Source: Capsulimonas corticalis
GTDB taxonomy: Bacteria > Armatimonadota > Armatimonadia > Armatimonadales > Capsulimonadaceae
Direction: 5' to 3'
Assembly: GCF_003574315.2 (NCBI RefSeq)
Contig: NZ_AP025739.1
Location: 124,001-188,000 of the forward strand
Length of the DNA stretch: 64,000 nucleotides
Shown: positions 1 through 8,508 of the stretch, in pieces
Layout: each line of letters opens with the position of its first letter
Numbering within the stretch: the stretch's first letter is position 1
Translations under genes and position numbers: made by a program
Notes under the pieces: generated by a model
What the model was told of the DNA's origin: nothing
The model's input: only the letters and a program-made list of their open reading frames with translations
The model's database searches: none

Positions 1-123
1 GGACTGTTCTCCAGCCGGCGCATCGTCCAGGACCACGGTGGCGTGATGAAGCTGCGCAGCTCGTCCTCCGGAACTCAATTTTCGATCTGGCTGCCGGCAG
101 AAGGAGCGAAACATGGCGGGTAA
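1..123 (+). CDS. Sensor histidine kinase, C-terminal end (cut by window edge)
   Basis: The first 40 codons are the tail of a protein entering from the left. The residues IVQDHGG, followed 12 residues later by GTQFSIWLP, match the G2 box and final strand of the HATPase_c domain of sensor kinases. The stop (121-123) overlaps the start of the next gene by 11 bases, so kinase and response regulator are translationally coupled and form a two-component system. Its signal cannot be read, because the sensor part lies outside the window. Confidence 0.8.
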   Translation, partial: GLFSSRRIVQDHGGVMKLRSSSSGTQFSIWLPAEGAKHGG

Positions 124-814
124 GATTATGATCGTGGAGGACGACCGCGCCATCGCGCAGTCTCTGTCGCGCCTGCTGGCGCGCGAGGAGTATTACATTG
201 TCGCCAAAAGCACGGCGGAAGAGGGCATCGCGCAGATTCGGGAGGACCCTTCCTTCGATCTGGCGCTTCTGGATGTGACGCTGCCTGGCCGCGACGGTTT
301 CTTCTGCTGCCGCGAAATCCGCCAGCTCGGGTGGCGCGGCCCGGTCATCATGCTCACGGGGCGCAGCCTCTCCATTGAAAAGGTCGCGGGCCTGGAAGCG
401 GGCGCCGACGACTATCTGACCAAGCCCTTCGACCCCGCCGAACTGCTGGCGCGCATCCGCGCCCATCTGCGCCGCACGCGCGACTACAACGCTCCAGACG
501 ATCAGCAGGACCAGATCGCCGTGGACGCAGATCTGATCGTGGACCTTCGCATACGCGACGCCGTTGTCCAAGGCGCCCCCGTCCACCTGACCGACCGGGA
601 ATTCGAGCTGCTCCTTCTCCTGGCCCGCAGCCTGGGTACGGCGCAGGACAAGATCTGGCTCTTCCAGCAGATCTGGGGATGCTCGCCCGAAATGGGCATC
701 AAAGCGCTGGCCGTTTACATTCGACGCCTGCGGCAAAAGATCGAGGTGAACGCCGACGAACCCAGATATATCCAAACCGTGCGCGGCTTCGGATATCGGC
801 TGGGCGGCGAGTAA
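113..814 (+). CDS. OmpR-family response regulator
   Basis: This 233-aa protein has a complete receiver domain (residues 1-118) and a winged-helix DNA-binding domain (about 135-230). Receiver residues are all present: acidic pair E9-D10-D11, phosphoacceptor D54 (in LLDVTLPG), T82, and K104 followed by P105. The output domain has the OmpR pattern LTDREFELL and ends in VRGFGYRLG. It overlaps the kinase tail upstream by 11 bases, which makes that kinase its partner. Its stop lies 6 bases from the stop of the convergent GlnR-like gene. Target genes are unknown. Confidence 0.93.
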   Translation: MAGKIMIVEDDRAIAQSLSRLLAREEYYIVAKSTAEEGIAQIREDPSFDLALLDVTLPGRDGFFCCREIRQLGWRGPVIMLTGRSLSIEKVAGLEAGADDYLTKPFDPAELLARIRAHLRRTRDYNAPDDQQDQIAVDADLIVDLRIRDAVVQGAPVHLTDREFELLLLLARSLGTAQDKIWLFQQIWGCSPEMGIKALAVYIRRLRQKIEVNADEPRYIQTVRGFGYRLGGE

Positions 815-820
815 CAGACC

Positions 821-1540
821 TCAGAGACCCGGCGGCAGCAGGCCGTAGCCGACGCCGCGTCGGGTTTCCAGCAGCGAGGCGGTAATCGGGGGGAGTTTGG
901 CGCGCAGGCGCCGGATATGGATATCCACGGTGCGCTCGCCGCCGTCGAAGTCCACGCCCCACACCATATCCAGCAGACGGTCGCGGGCGAAGAACTTGCC
1001 GCGATGGGTGCCTAAAAAACGCAGCAGGTCGTATTCGCGCGGAGTCAGGGGCAGGACACGGCCGTCGGGGTCCATCGCGCGGCCGCCGGCCAGGTCCAGC
1101 GTCAGATCGGCCAGCGACAGAGTATCTCCCGACAGGACATGGCGTTTGCGGAACAGCAGCAGATCGATGCGCGACAGCGCTTCGCGCGGGGTATAGGGCG
1201 GCAGGATAAAGTCGTCGACGGCGGCCAGCCAGTCCGGCTGCGCGAGATGCCGGGAGTCCAGCAGCGCGAGGCACGCCGGACGCGGCATGTCGTCGCCCCA
1301 CGCCTGCTGGAGCAGCCGCATGACGTGACGGATTGCGAGACAGTCGTACGTCGTGGAAAGATCGGCGAGGAGAACGTCGGGGGGGCGGCCTTCAAAGGCT
1401 CGGCACAGCGCATCCACGGCGTCGGTGCCACGGTCCATGGAAGAGCGAAAGACAATATGACCTGCTTCGGTGAGCACTTCCGCGATGGGCGTCGAGGGAC
1501 CGCCCAGCTCCATCGGCGCGTAAACCAGGATATTCTGCAT
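821..1540 (-). CDS. GlnR-like orphan regulator with degenerate receiver
   Basis: This 239-aa protein joins a receiver-like domain (1-125) to an OmpR-type winged helix (about 145-238, with LTPREYDLLRFL and RTVDIHIRRLRAKL). The acidic pair at the receiver N-terminus is missing (ILVYAPMEL instead of an EDD run), and the usual K-P is P-P (FILPPY). D60 remains at the phosphoacceptor position. The architecture and the DD-F/V-L-P/D stretch resemble actinobacterial GlnR, the nitrogen regulator that works without ordinary phosphorylation. The ATG at 1540 is chosen because AAGGGA lies about 12 bases upstream; an alternative start lies 17 codons further out. It is downstream of and on the same strand as nirBD. 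I infer, but cannot show, that it binds the GAAACA boxes near 5,010, 8,380 and 15,540. Confidence 0.8.
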   Translation of the reverse strand: MQNILVYAPMELGGPSTPIAEVLTEAGHIVFRSSMDRGTDAVDALCRAFEGRPPDVLLADLSTTYDCLAIRHVMRLLQQAWGDDMPRPACLALLDSRHLAQPDWLAAVDDFILPPYTPREALSRIDLLLFRKRHVLSGDTLSLADLTLDLAGGRAMDPDGRVLPLTPREYDLLRFLGTHRGKFFARDRLLDMVWGVDFDGGERTVDIHIRRLRAKLPPITASLLETRRGVGYGLLPPGL

Positions 1541-1677
1541 GATGCGTGTCGGTTTCCCTTGGAAATCCAACCGCGTCACTGCGGTTCTCACTGGATCGGA
1601 CGTCGGACTCCACGGGGTCGAGGAGATAAAGGATTATAGCATTGCGCGGGCGAGGGCGTCAATGAGAAAGCGAAGAT

Positions 1678-1947
1678 CCCTATTCCCCCGCGCTTTAGCG
1701 CGCTTCCCCCTTTTTCCCAGCAAGCCGCTTCGCGGGGGAAAAGGGGTGCTGATCACTAAGGTCCTTGCTCGTTCGACAAGTAGCAGAGAAGAATAAAAGA
1801 CAAGAGCGTCGGTATTTGTAACTGATGCCCTCTCTTCACATATTCTTGTCGAGAGTGAATGGCTATCAATGATTGGCTCCCCTTTTCCCCGGCGAAGCCG
1901 CATGTTGGGAAAAAGGGGGGAAGCGCTTTAGCGCTGGGGGAATAGGG
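1678..1947. repeat. Long imperfect inverted repeat (class D)
   Basis: Arms 1678-1746 and 1879-1947 are about 69 bases each and read as imperfect reverse complements around a loop of about 130 bases. Each arm also carries a small internal hairpin (GCGCTTTAGCGC). The element fills the gap between nirD and the GlnR-like gene and could end nirBD transcription. No gene is seen in the loop. A 15-base fragment, GGGGAATAGGGCCTA, recurs near 30,232. Confidence 0.8.
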
Positions 1948-1958
1948 CCTAACGCCGC

Positions 1959-2282
1959 CTACCCCACCTCCACCCAAAGATCCCCTTCTTCCGTCACGCG
2001 CACGGGGTACGTCTTCAGGCCGCATTCGCCCATCACCGGGGCGCCGGTGCTGAGGTCGAACTTCCAGGCGTGCAGGGGGCACGCGAGGATGTCGCCGCCG
2101 AGAAGACCGTCGACGAGCGGGCCGGCGCGGTGGGGGCAGAGCGGCTGGGTGGCGTACACGCCGCCGTTGCGGGAGCGGAAGACGGCGACTTTGGTTTCGC
2201 CGATTTGGAATTCACGGCCCTCGCCGATCGGAATCTGGCCCGCCGGGCCAAGACAATATTCGTTGGGAATCAAGGTGCTCAT
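1959..2282 (-). CDS. nirD: Nitrite reductase small subunit (Rieske type)
   Basis: This 107-aa protein is the small subunit of assimilatory NAD(P)H nitrite reductase. It keeps a complete Rieske motif: C49-P-H51 and C68-P-L-H71, which bind a [2Fe-2S] cluster; many NirD proteins have lost these ligands. It lies 15 bases downstream of nirB on the same strand. AGGAAATCTT just before the ATG serves as ribosome binding site. It works with NirB in the cytoplasm in the six-electron reduction of nitrite to ammonium. Confidence 0.93.
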   Translation of the reverse strand: MSTLIPNEYCLGPAGQIPIGEGREFQIGETKVAVFRSRNGGVYATQPLCPHRAGPLVDGLLGGDILACPLHAWKFDLSTGAPVMGECGLKTYPVRVTEEGDLWVEVG

Positions 2283-2297
2283 AAGATTTCCTAAGGA

Positions 2298-4745
2298 TTA
2301 CGCGGTCACCATCGGCAGGGTCGTGACGAATTGGTTGGGCGAAACGGGCTGATCGGCTTCCTTCCAGGGATCGACATAGTCGTCCACGGACTTCTGCATC
2401 GCGGCGTCCAGGCGCTCGGCGATTCCCTCGCTGTCGTTCACCACGATGTCGCGGATCTTATCGATGCCGACACGCGGGACAAAGCCGTAGGTGCGCTCCA
2501 GCCATTTGGCGTTCTCGCGGTAATACTGCATGAAGCGCCCCATGATCAATAAGACTTCCTCGTGACTCTCGCAGACGCAGAGAAGGTCGCCCTTGCGGAC
2601 ATGCGCGCCGGCGGCGCCGCCCACGTAGATCTCCCACTTGCCGCCCTCGACCGCCACCGCGCCCACATCCTTGACCATCGCCTCCGAACAGTTGCGCGGG
2701 CAGCCGGCCGTCGCCAGCTTCATCTTGCCCGGGCTTTCGATGCCGGCGAAGCGCGCCTCAATGGCGATGCCAAGCGCCGTGCTGTCGCCGACGCCGAAGC
2801 GGCACAGCTCCGTGCCGATACAGGTCTTGACCGTGCGGAATGATTTGCCGTAGGCGTGGCCGGAGGGCATCCCCAGATCCTTCCACATCTTCGGCAGGTC
2901 TTCCTTGCGCACACCGACGAGGTCGATGCGCTGGCCGCCGGTGATCTTGACCATCGGGACATTGTACTTGTCGGCGGCGTCGGCGATCTTGCGCAGCTGG
3001 TCGGAGTTCGTCACGCCGCCCCGGATCTGGGGAACGACGGAGAAGGTGCCGTCCTTCTGGATATTGGCGTGCACGCGGTCGTTGATGAACCGGGCGTCGC
3101 GCTGCTCCTCGTAGTCCGCGCCCCAGATCGTGCTCAGCAGCGAGGAGAGGCCCATCTTGCTGCCGACTTCCTCCGCGCCGCCCGCCAGCGCCTCAAAAAT
3201 GGCCGAGACGCTCTTAAGTTCCTGTTCTTTGATCGCCGCGACCAGTTCGGGCTTCGCCAGCGGAACGCCGGGAACATAGTAATGAACGGAGGGATCTTCC
3301 TCGATCTGCCCGTCGCAGACCCACTCGACGACATCCTTGACCAGCGCCTTGCAGGAGCCGCAGCCCATGCCGGCGCGGGTCGATTCCATCACCATTTTGA
3401 GCGAGCGCTTGCCGCTTTCGACGCATTTGCGGATCTGGCCCTTGCTGACGCCGTTGCAGTTACAGACCTGCGTCGCGTCCGGCATCTCCAGCAGAGAAGC
3501 CGTCGCCGGCGGTCCGCCCAGATCGAACAGCAGGGACGTGCGATCTTCAGGCAGGTTCGTCCCATGGTCGAAGTGCTGCATTAATGGCGCGGCCTTGGAG
3601 GCGTCGCCCAGCAGGATGGCGCCGATCAATTGGTCGTCACGCACGATCAGCTTCTTGTAGATCCCCTTCTTCGGCTCGGCGAAGTGCAGGACTTCATCCG
3701 TCGGCAGCGACGGCTCGGTGACGCCCATCGACGCCAGCTCGACGCCCATGACCTTGAGCTTCGTCGCAAGCTTGGATCCGTGGTACTCAGCCCTCGGATT
3801 GGCGCCGGTCAGCACATCGGCCAGCACGCGCCCCTGTTCCCAGAGCGGCGCGACCAGGCCGTACACGCGGCCCCGGTGCTGCGCGCACTCGCCGACCACG
3901 AAGATATCCGGATCGTCCACCGAGCGCATCTGATCGTCGGTCACGATCGCCCGCTCGACGGTCAGGCCGCACTCGCGGCCAATCTCGGAGTTCGGGCGGA
4001 TGCCGGCGGAGATGACGACCATATCGCAGGCCAGCTCCTCGCCGTCCGCGAACGCGAGGCCCGTCACGCTGTCCTCGCCCAAAATCGCCGTGGTGGATTT
4101 TTGCAGATGGACATGAACGCCCATCTTCTCCATCGTATTGCGCAGAATGGCTCCGGCGGGCGCATCCAGCTGATTCTCCATCAGGTGAGCGCCCAGATGG
4201 ACGACATGGACTTCGACGCCGTAGTTGATCAGGCCGCGCGCGGCCTCCAGACCCAGCAGACCGCCGCCGATGACCGCCGCCCGGGCGCACTTGGTGGCGT
4301 AGCCGGCGATCTTATGGCAGTCGTCGATCGTGCGGAAGACATAGACGCCATGCTTCTCGGAGCCATCCTCATTCCGGAGGCCCTTCACCGGAGGCACGAA
4401 GGCGCGGCTGCCGGTCGCGATGATCAGCTTGTCATAGGAAGTGGCGACGCCGTTGGTGTCGATCACGCACTTCGCCGCCCGGTCGATCTCGGCGATGCGA
4501 ACGCCGGCGTGCAGGGAGACATTGTTCTCGTAGTACCACTCCAGAGGATTGAGAAAGATCTCTTTGGCGTCCTGCGAGCCGTTCAAAACATTGGAAAGAA
4601 GAATGCGGTTGTAGTTGCCGTACGGCTCATCGCCGAACATCGCGATCTCGAACTGCTCCGCGCCCCCACGGGCCAGTATGTCCTCAACCGTGCGCGCCCC
4701 GGCCATGCCGTTCCCGATCACAACTAATTTCTGCTTGGTGTTCAT
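2298..4745 (-). CDS. nirB: Assimilatory nitrite reductase large subunit
   Basis: This 815-aa protein reduces nitrite to ammonium using NAD(P)H. Domains run in the usual order: an FAD/NAD-dependent oxidoreductase (about 1-310, starting VVIGNGMAG), a BFD-like [2Fe-2S] domain (CNCNG near 427 and CGSC near 462), a nitrite/sulfite reductase ferredoxin-like half domain, and the siroheme-[4Fe-4S] domain with CIGTELC near 638 and CPRNC near 681. Length is normal for NirB. nirD follows after 15 bases. A long leader of about 240 bases separates the start codon from a promoter with a double GAAACA box (4991-5022), shared with narK and the narB operon. Confidence 0.96.
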   Translation of the reverse strand: MNTKQKLVVIGNGMAGARTVEDILARGGAEQFEIAMFGDEPYGNYNRILLSNVLNGSQDAKEIFLNPLEWYYENNVSLHAGVRIAEIDRAAKCVIDTNGVATSYDKLIIATGSRAFVPPVKGLRNEDGSEKHGVYVFRTIDDCHKIAGYATKCARAAVIGGGLLGLEAARGLINYGVEVHVVHLGAHLMENQLDAPAGAILRNTMEKMGVHVHLQKSTTAILGEDSVTGLAFADGEELACDMVVISAGIRPNSEIGRECGLTVERAIVTDDQMRSVDDPDIFVVGECAQHRGRVYGLVAPLWEQGRVLADVLTGANPRAEYHGSKLATKLKVMGVELASMGVTEPSLPTDEVLHFAEPKKGIYKKLIVRDDQLIGAILLGDASKAAPLMQHFDHGTNLPEDRTSLLFDLGGPPATASLLEMPDATQVCNCNGVSKGQIRKCVESGKRSLKMVMESTRAGMGCGSCKALVKDVVEWVCDGQIEEDPSVHYYVPGVPLAKPELVAAIKEQELKSVSAIFEALAGGAEEVGSKMGLSSLLSTIWGADYEEQRDARFINDRVHANIQKDGTFSVVPQIRGGVTNSDQLRKIADAADKYNVPMVKITGGQRIDLVGVRKEDLPKMWKDLGMPSGHAYGKSFRTVKTCIGTELCRFGVGDSTALGIAIEARFAGIESPGKMKLATAGCPRNCSEAMVKDVGAVAVEGGKWEIYVGGAAGAHVRKGDLLCVCESHEEVLLIMGRFMQYYRENAKWLERTYGFVPRVGIDKIRDIVVNDSEGIAERLDAAMQKSVDDYVDPWKEADQPVSPNQFVTTLPMVTA

Positions 4746-4912
4746 CCTGCGTGCCTTTCGCCTGTCCGGCGCCCGGGCTCAACGCCCAATACCGGGCGGG
4801 AGCGGCTCGAAAATAGTGGCGGCTGTACGAAGGAATAAAGCTCCGGCGGGGAGCGCCTCGTCAGCCAGCGAGTCAGCCGTTCGAATCGATCGGACTGATT
4901 TGCATGAGTGAA

Positions 4913-4926
4913 GGCGACATTGCCGG
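4913..4926. promoter_or_regulatory. Shared leader motif, nirB copy
   Basis: GGCGACATTGCCGG lies about 60-70 bases after the predicted nirB transcription start. It sits inside a 21-base stretch (4910-4930) that matches the narB leader (15436-15456) at 19 positions. It could be an operator or an RNA element. Confidence 0.5.
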
Positions 4927-4990
4927 GAAGTGGGGCTTCAGTGCAGAGTGTTCAAGACCGTCGCAGCACTGCGAACGGCGTCACAGTCAT

Positions 4991-5022
4991 AGTATAGAGC
5001 GTGAATGTTTCGACCATGTTTC
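4991..5022 (-). promoter_or_regulatory. nirBD promoter with double GAAACA box
   Basis: On the minus strand GAAACA (5022-5017), five bases, GAAACA (5011-5006), nine bases, then TATACT (4996-4991). The boxes cover the -35 region, the placement expected for an activator that contacts RNA polymerase. narK and the narB operon have the same arrangement. The rest of the 449-base gap 4746-5194 is the nirB leader plus sequence in which I see no gene. Confidence 0.75.
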
Positions 5023-5194
5023 CATACTAAACGACGAACTTCACTTTGGCGGCATTGATTGCCGGGCGGGATCCCTGAGCTTATGCGCATACATCGGATG
5101 GAAATGTAAGTACAGGGAGCTCAGTATAGCCAGTGAAATCAAGGTCCACAGAAGTCCATGGACCATTCTTAAGATTATCGTGTTCCGATCCACT

Positions 5195-5542
5195 TTAAAT
5201 TTCCACAAGACCCAGATCGACGACAATCACGCCCGCCGTCTCCTCTGGCCCGGCGACAAACACCTCCAGCACGGTTCCTGCCGTCAGGTCCTCAATCACC
5301 GCGAGCGCCACATGCATGTCGCCCTTCGCGCCGATGGGGAACAGGCGCATCGGCTTGCCGTCACGCATGAGGGCCAGATAGACCATGGCGGATGTCGAGT
5401 TTCCGGCGCGCAGATACACCGGCTGGACACGCTTGCCTATCGGGACGGTATAAGTCAGCTCGCTGCTCAGCAGCGTCGGATTCTGATAGCCATGGCCCTG
5501 GAAAGTGTAAACGCCTTGCAGCAGGCGTGGCTGGGAATACAT
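5195..5542 (-). CDS. Small protein of nitrate cluster, paralog 1 (unknown function)
   Basis: This 115-aa protein is predicted to be mostly beta strand, with no membrane segment or signal peptide. It is a paralog of the 146-aa protein at 14927-15367: both share RLLQGVY/FLQGVYPF, YTVP-GK, RAGN-S, the FP-G-K segment followed by H-V-L-V/I-ED, and end in VDLGLVEI. Neither matches a family I can name. The ATG at 5542 is preferred over one 12 codons upstream because AAGGAG sits 8 bases before it. It lies between nirB and narK. Linkage of both paralogs to nitrate genes suggests a role in nitrate assimilation, perhaps as an assembly or sensory partner; this is inference. Confidence 0.75.
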   Translation of the reverse strand: MYSQPRLLQGVYTFQGHGYQNPTLLSSELTYTVPIGKRVQPVYLRAGNSTSAMVYLALMRDGKPMRLFPIGAKGDMHVALAVIEDLTAGTVLEVFVAGPEETAGVIVVDLGLVEI

Positions 5543-5712
5543 GTCGTTTCTCCTTGGTCGATAAAAGAAAGCCTCCATAGTGGAAGCAGGATGGAAGGGA
5601 TGGGCGGCGTCGCCGAGGAGAGAGCCGCGCCTCCGTGGAGAAGCGCATGACCGATCCTATTATGCCCGAGGTTCAGAAAAACCACACGAGTTTTGCATGA
5701 TGAAACTGCGGA

Positions 5713-6387
5713 TTATTGCGTCACGGATCCGCCCTGCGCGGCGGCCTTCCGAATCCACGCGCGTAATGCGGGCGAAGCATACACATATTCCTGAGTCGGC
5801 GCGTCCCCGATAATTCCCTCCCGCGAATAGTAATCGCAAGCGTACTCCGGATAGGTCGTCGGCGCATAAAAATGGGCTCGCGCATAATCAGGACTGGACT
5901 GCAAATTGAACGTCAGCTCCATGTCCGGCGCCTCTTTCGGCTCGTAGGCGTCTCTCAGCGGCGCGGGATTGCGTAATCCGCTCAGGTCGTCGCGATCGGC
6001 GACAGCATACACCATGACTGCGCCGCCATATCGAGAAATGCTCAGGCGGCGACACTCGCCAAGCGCCTTTCGTACTGGAAACGCGTGGCTGTGTGAGGTG
6101 AAAACCCAGATCAGCACGCACAGGGATAAGAGTTCGCACACAGCCGCCGCGCGCGCCGTCTTTCGCGGCCATGACCGAACGATCAGAGGGACGGCGATCA
6201 GAAACGCCGCCGGCAGCACCGGCCAAACGACCAATAACGGCAGAACGAAACCCAGAGATCCCCGCACGTACATCACGCAAAGCTGAAAACCTATCAGCAA
6301 AACGAACGTCGACGCGGCGAGCATGAGCGCATTTTGAGCGCACTCGCCGCGAAGCTCTTCCCGGGTCATAAAGTCTTTGAAATTCAA
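5713..6387 (-). CDS. Hypothetical membrane protein
   Basis: This 224-aa protein has three predicted membrane segments in its first half (about 20-42, 45-72 and 82-100), followed by a soluble part of about 120 residues, probably outside the cytoplasm. I do not recognise the family. The likely start is a TTG at 6387 with AGGA eight bases upstream; an ATG six codons inside is possible. It sits between the small nitrate-linked protein and narK on the same strand, but nothing in the sequence ties it to nitrate metabolism. Confidence 0.6.
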   Translation of the reverse strand: MNFKDFMTREELRGECAQNALMLAASTFVLLIGFQLCVMYVRGSLGFVLPLLVVWPVLPAAFLIAVPLIVRSWPRKTARAAAVCELLSLCVLIWVFTSHSHAFPVRKALGECRRLSISRYGGAVMVYAVADRDDLSGLRNPAPLRDAYEPKEAPDMELTFNLQSSPDYARAHFYAPTTYPEYACDYYSREGIIGDAPTQEYVYASPALRAWIRKAAAQGGSVTQ

Positions 6388-6480
6388 GAATGCGTCCTGG
6401 CTGATGTGATGCTGATGTCCGTCGTAACAATCAGGCGGACATCAACATAACGCGTACGCATCCATTTCGTTTCGCGCCGC

Positions 6481-8127
6481 TTATGCGACTTCGGCGCCCG
6501 CCAGGACGCGCTCTTGGGCCGGAGCGGAAGCCGCGGCGGGAGCGCCGTGAGCGACGCCGCCAGCGCCGAGCCAGCTTTTGGTCCAGCCGGGAGCGACGGA
6601 GCGCAGGACGACGAAGGCGACCACGGCGATGGCGGCGAAGGCGTAGAAGCCCGAGGCGTAGGTGCCGGTGATGTCATGCAGGTGGCCGAGGGCGAAGTTC
6701 AGGTAGTAGCCGCCGACGCCGCCCGCCGCGCCGACCAGGCCGGTCATGACGCCGATCTCTTTCTTGAAGCGCTGCGGGACGAGCTGGAAGACCGAGCCGT
6801 TGCCCATGCCGAGCGCCGCCATCATCACGAAGAGCAGAACCTCCGCCACCGGGAAGGTATTGATCGCCAGGCCCACGCCGATCGCCATCAAGATCACGGT
6901 CGCATAGAGGACCGTGAGCATCCGGACGCCGCCCAGGCGGTCCGCCAGCGCGCCGCCGATGGGGCGGACGAGGGAGCCGGCCATGATGAACGGAGCGGTC
7001 CAGAGACCGACCGTCGCCTTCGGCGCGTCGTACTGATCGACGAAGAACGTGTTGAAGAAGCTGGACATTCCGACAAAACCGCCGAACGTCACAAAGTACA
7101 GCATGCAGAAGTACCAGGCGTCGGGCTTCGCCAGAACCGCCGCGTAATCGGCGGCGCGGGCCGGGCGGACCTGGCTCGGGGGATCCTTGGCGAGCACGGC
7201 GAAGGTCACGAGCACGATGCCGACGGGGATCATCAGCAGACCGAAGACTTCATGCCAGCCATACGCTTTGGCGAGCATCGGCGCGAACAGCGTGGCGAGA
7301 ACCGTGCCGGAGTTTCCAGCGCCGGCGATGCCCATCGCAAGGCCCTGAAGGTGAGGCGGATACCAGCGCGAAGCCAGCGGCAGCGCGACGGCGAACGATG
7401 CGCCCGCCAGTCCCAGGAAGAACGCGACAAACACGAGTGAGTTGTACGAGGTCGCCATCTGAAAACCGACGATCAGCGGCAGCAGCGTGAAGAACATCGA
7501 CGCGACGCCGACGCGCTTGGAACCGAACCGGTCCGCGAGCACGCCGAGCAGAATACGCCAGAAGCCCGCCGCGAGCAGCGGGATGCCCACCAGCAGCAGC
7601 TTGGTGGAGGCCGGATAACCGTTCGCGATCGGCTGGAACGTCTTGCCGGCCTTCGCCAGCGCGGCGGCGGGCTTGAGCGCGATCACGTTCTCATTCGGAT
7701 TGCCGTGCGCGCCGGGAGCAAGATCGATGTGGATCAGCTTGGACTGCGCGTTCGCGGCGGCGATGGTCGCCGGATTGGCGTTGTCCAGCACGAACTTCTC
7801 GACGGGCTTGACGCTCGCCTTGGTGGCGATGCTCGGATCGCCGGGCTTGATCAGCAGGTTGTAAACGTTCTTGGGCTGGTCGGCTTTGAGCTTGGGGTTC
7901 TGCTTGACGGTCTGCGGTCCCTTGATCAGCATCGTATACTGCTCGCCGGTCTGGACCTGGGCGGTGGGCGTGATGCGCAGGTTCTGGCCGGTGAGGGACG
8001 GGTCGGTCATGATGAAGGGCATAAGCGCCCCCAGGATGACCCAGACCATAAAAGAAATGTCGAAGTGCAGGAAGGCGCTAAAGAGCGACGGGGCGTGCCC
8101 GCTTTGTTTCAGATCGCTTAATTTCAC
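6481..8127 (-). CDS. narK: NarK/NasA-type nitrate transporter with large periplasmic insertion
   Basis: This 548-aa major facilitator protein should move nitrate/nitrite across the inner membrane. The N-terminus (MKLSDLKQSGH, then FLHFDISFMVWV) and the loop GVLADRFGSKR are typical of the nitrate/nitrite porter family. Family members are usually about 400-470 residues. Here about 130 extra residues (43-173) lie between the first and second membrane segments, on the periplasmic side, rich in K, P and A. The start is GTG, with AGGAG eight bases upstream. It has its own promoter with a double GAAACA box and a leader of about 220 bases. Confidence 0.92.
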   Translation of the reverse strand: MKLSDLKQSGHAPSLFSAFLHFDISFMVWVILGALMPFIMTDPSLTGQNLRITPTAQVQTGEQYTMLIKGPQTVKQNPKLKADQPKNVYNLLIKPGDPSIATKASVKPVEKFVLDNANPATIAAANAQSKLIHIDLAPGAHGNPNENVIALKPAAALAKAGKTFQPIANGYPASTKLLLVGIPLLAAGFWRILLGVLADRFGSKRVGVASMFFTLLPLIVGFQMATSYNSLVFVAFFLGLAGASFAVALPLASRWYPPHLQGLAMGIAGAGNSGTVLATLFAPMLAKAYGWHEVFGLLMIPVGIVLVTFAVLAKDPPSQVRPARAADYAAVLAKPDAWYFCMLYFVTFGGFVGMSSFFNTFFVDQYDAPKATVGLWTAPFIMAGSLVRPIGGALADRLGGVRMLTVLYATVILMAIGVGLAINTFPVAEVLLFVMMAALGMGNGSVFQLVPQRFKKEIGVMTGLVGAAGGVGGYYLNFALGHLHDITGTYASGFYAFAAIAVVAFVVLRSVAPGWTKSWLGAGGVAHGAPAAASAPAQERVLAGAEVA

Positions 8128-8323
8128 GAAGTCTTCTCCTCTCGCGAATGGTCTTGAGGCTTATGGCCGAGAGCGCAATCGAGGGTTCGCGGGAAGAAGA
8201 ACTTCCGGCGCTCCGCCAGCAACTCAAAAATGGGAATCGAGGAGCCTGTGTCCTCAATTGGTATCTTAAGTGTTGGCAACGGCGCCGTAGGAGTGCGTCA
8301 AATCTGACGGGGAATTGGACAGC

Positions 8324-8337
8324 GGCGACAGTGTCGC
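8324..8337. promoter_or_regulatory. Shared leader motif, narK copy
   Basis: GGCGACAGTGTCGC contains a perfect 13-base palindrome (GCGACA-g-TGTCGC) and corresponds to the GGCGACAnTGCCGG motif in the nirB and narB leaders. It lies about 12-25 bases after the predicted narK transcription start. Confidence 0.45.
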
Positions 8338-8355
8338 TGTTTGTTTCGTGAGTGT

Positions 8356-8387
8356 AGTATAGAAGAGTGATGTTTCAGGAATGTTTC
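8356..8387 (-). promoter_or_regulatory. narK promoter with double GAAACA box
   Basis: On the minus strand GAAACA (8387-8382), five bases, GAAACA (8376-8371), nine bases, TATACT (8361-8356), the same layout as at nirBD. A third GAAACA (8347-8342) sits at the predicted transcription start. The remaining part of the 381-base gap 8128-8508 is the narK leader and the hairpins at 8430-8500. Confidence 0.75.
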
Positions 8388-8429
8388 GGGGGAGAAAGTA
8401 TTTTTGGGGAAAGGAAAAACAGATCAGAG

Positions 8430-8500
8430 GCCCTCCCCCCTGCCTCGCCTCCCAAAACTGGGAGGCGGGGTGGATGGGTAAAGACATCCCGGATGTCTTG
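8430..8500. repeat. Two hairpins after a secreted-protein gene
   Basis: CCTCGCCTCCCA and TGGGAGGCGGGG form a stem around AAAC near 8440-8470, and AAGACATCC/GGATGTCTT follows at 8480-8498. They lie just past the stop of the 714-aa gene and upstream of the narK promoter, and may end transcription from the former. Confidence 0.5.
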
Positions 8501-8508
8501 CGCAGCCT

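Noticed and set aside
5041-5226. 61-codon minus-strand frame with one membrane-like segment in the nirB-narK gap
   Set aside because: It overlaps the 3' end of the small nitrate-linked gene in another frame, has no ribosome binding site, and overlies the nirB promoter region. Not supported.
8342-8347. Third GAAACA near the narK transcription start
   Set aside because: Its spacing (29 bases from the nearest box) does not fit the 11-base period, and nirB and narB have no equivalent. Kept only as a remark.
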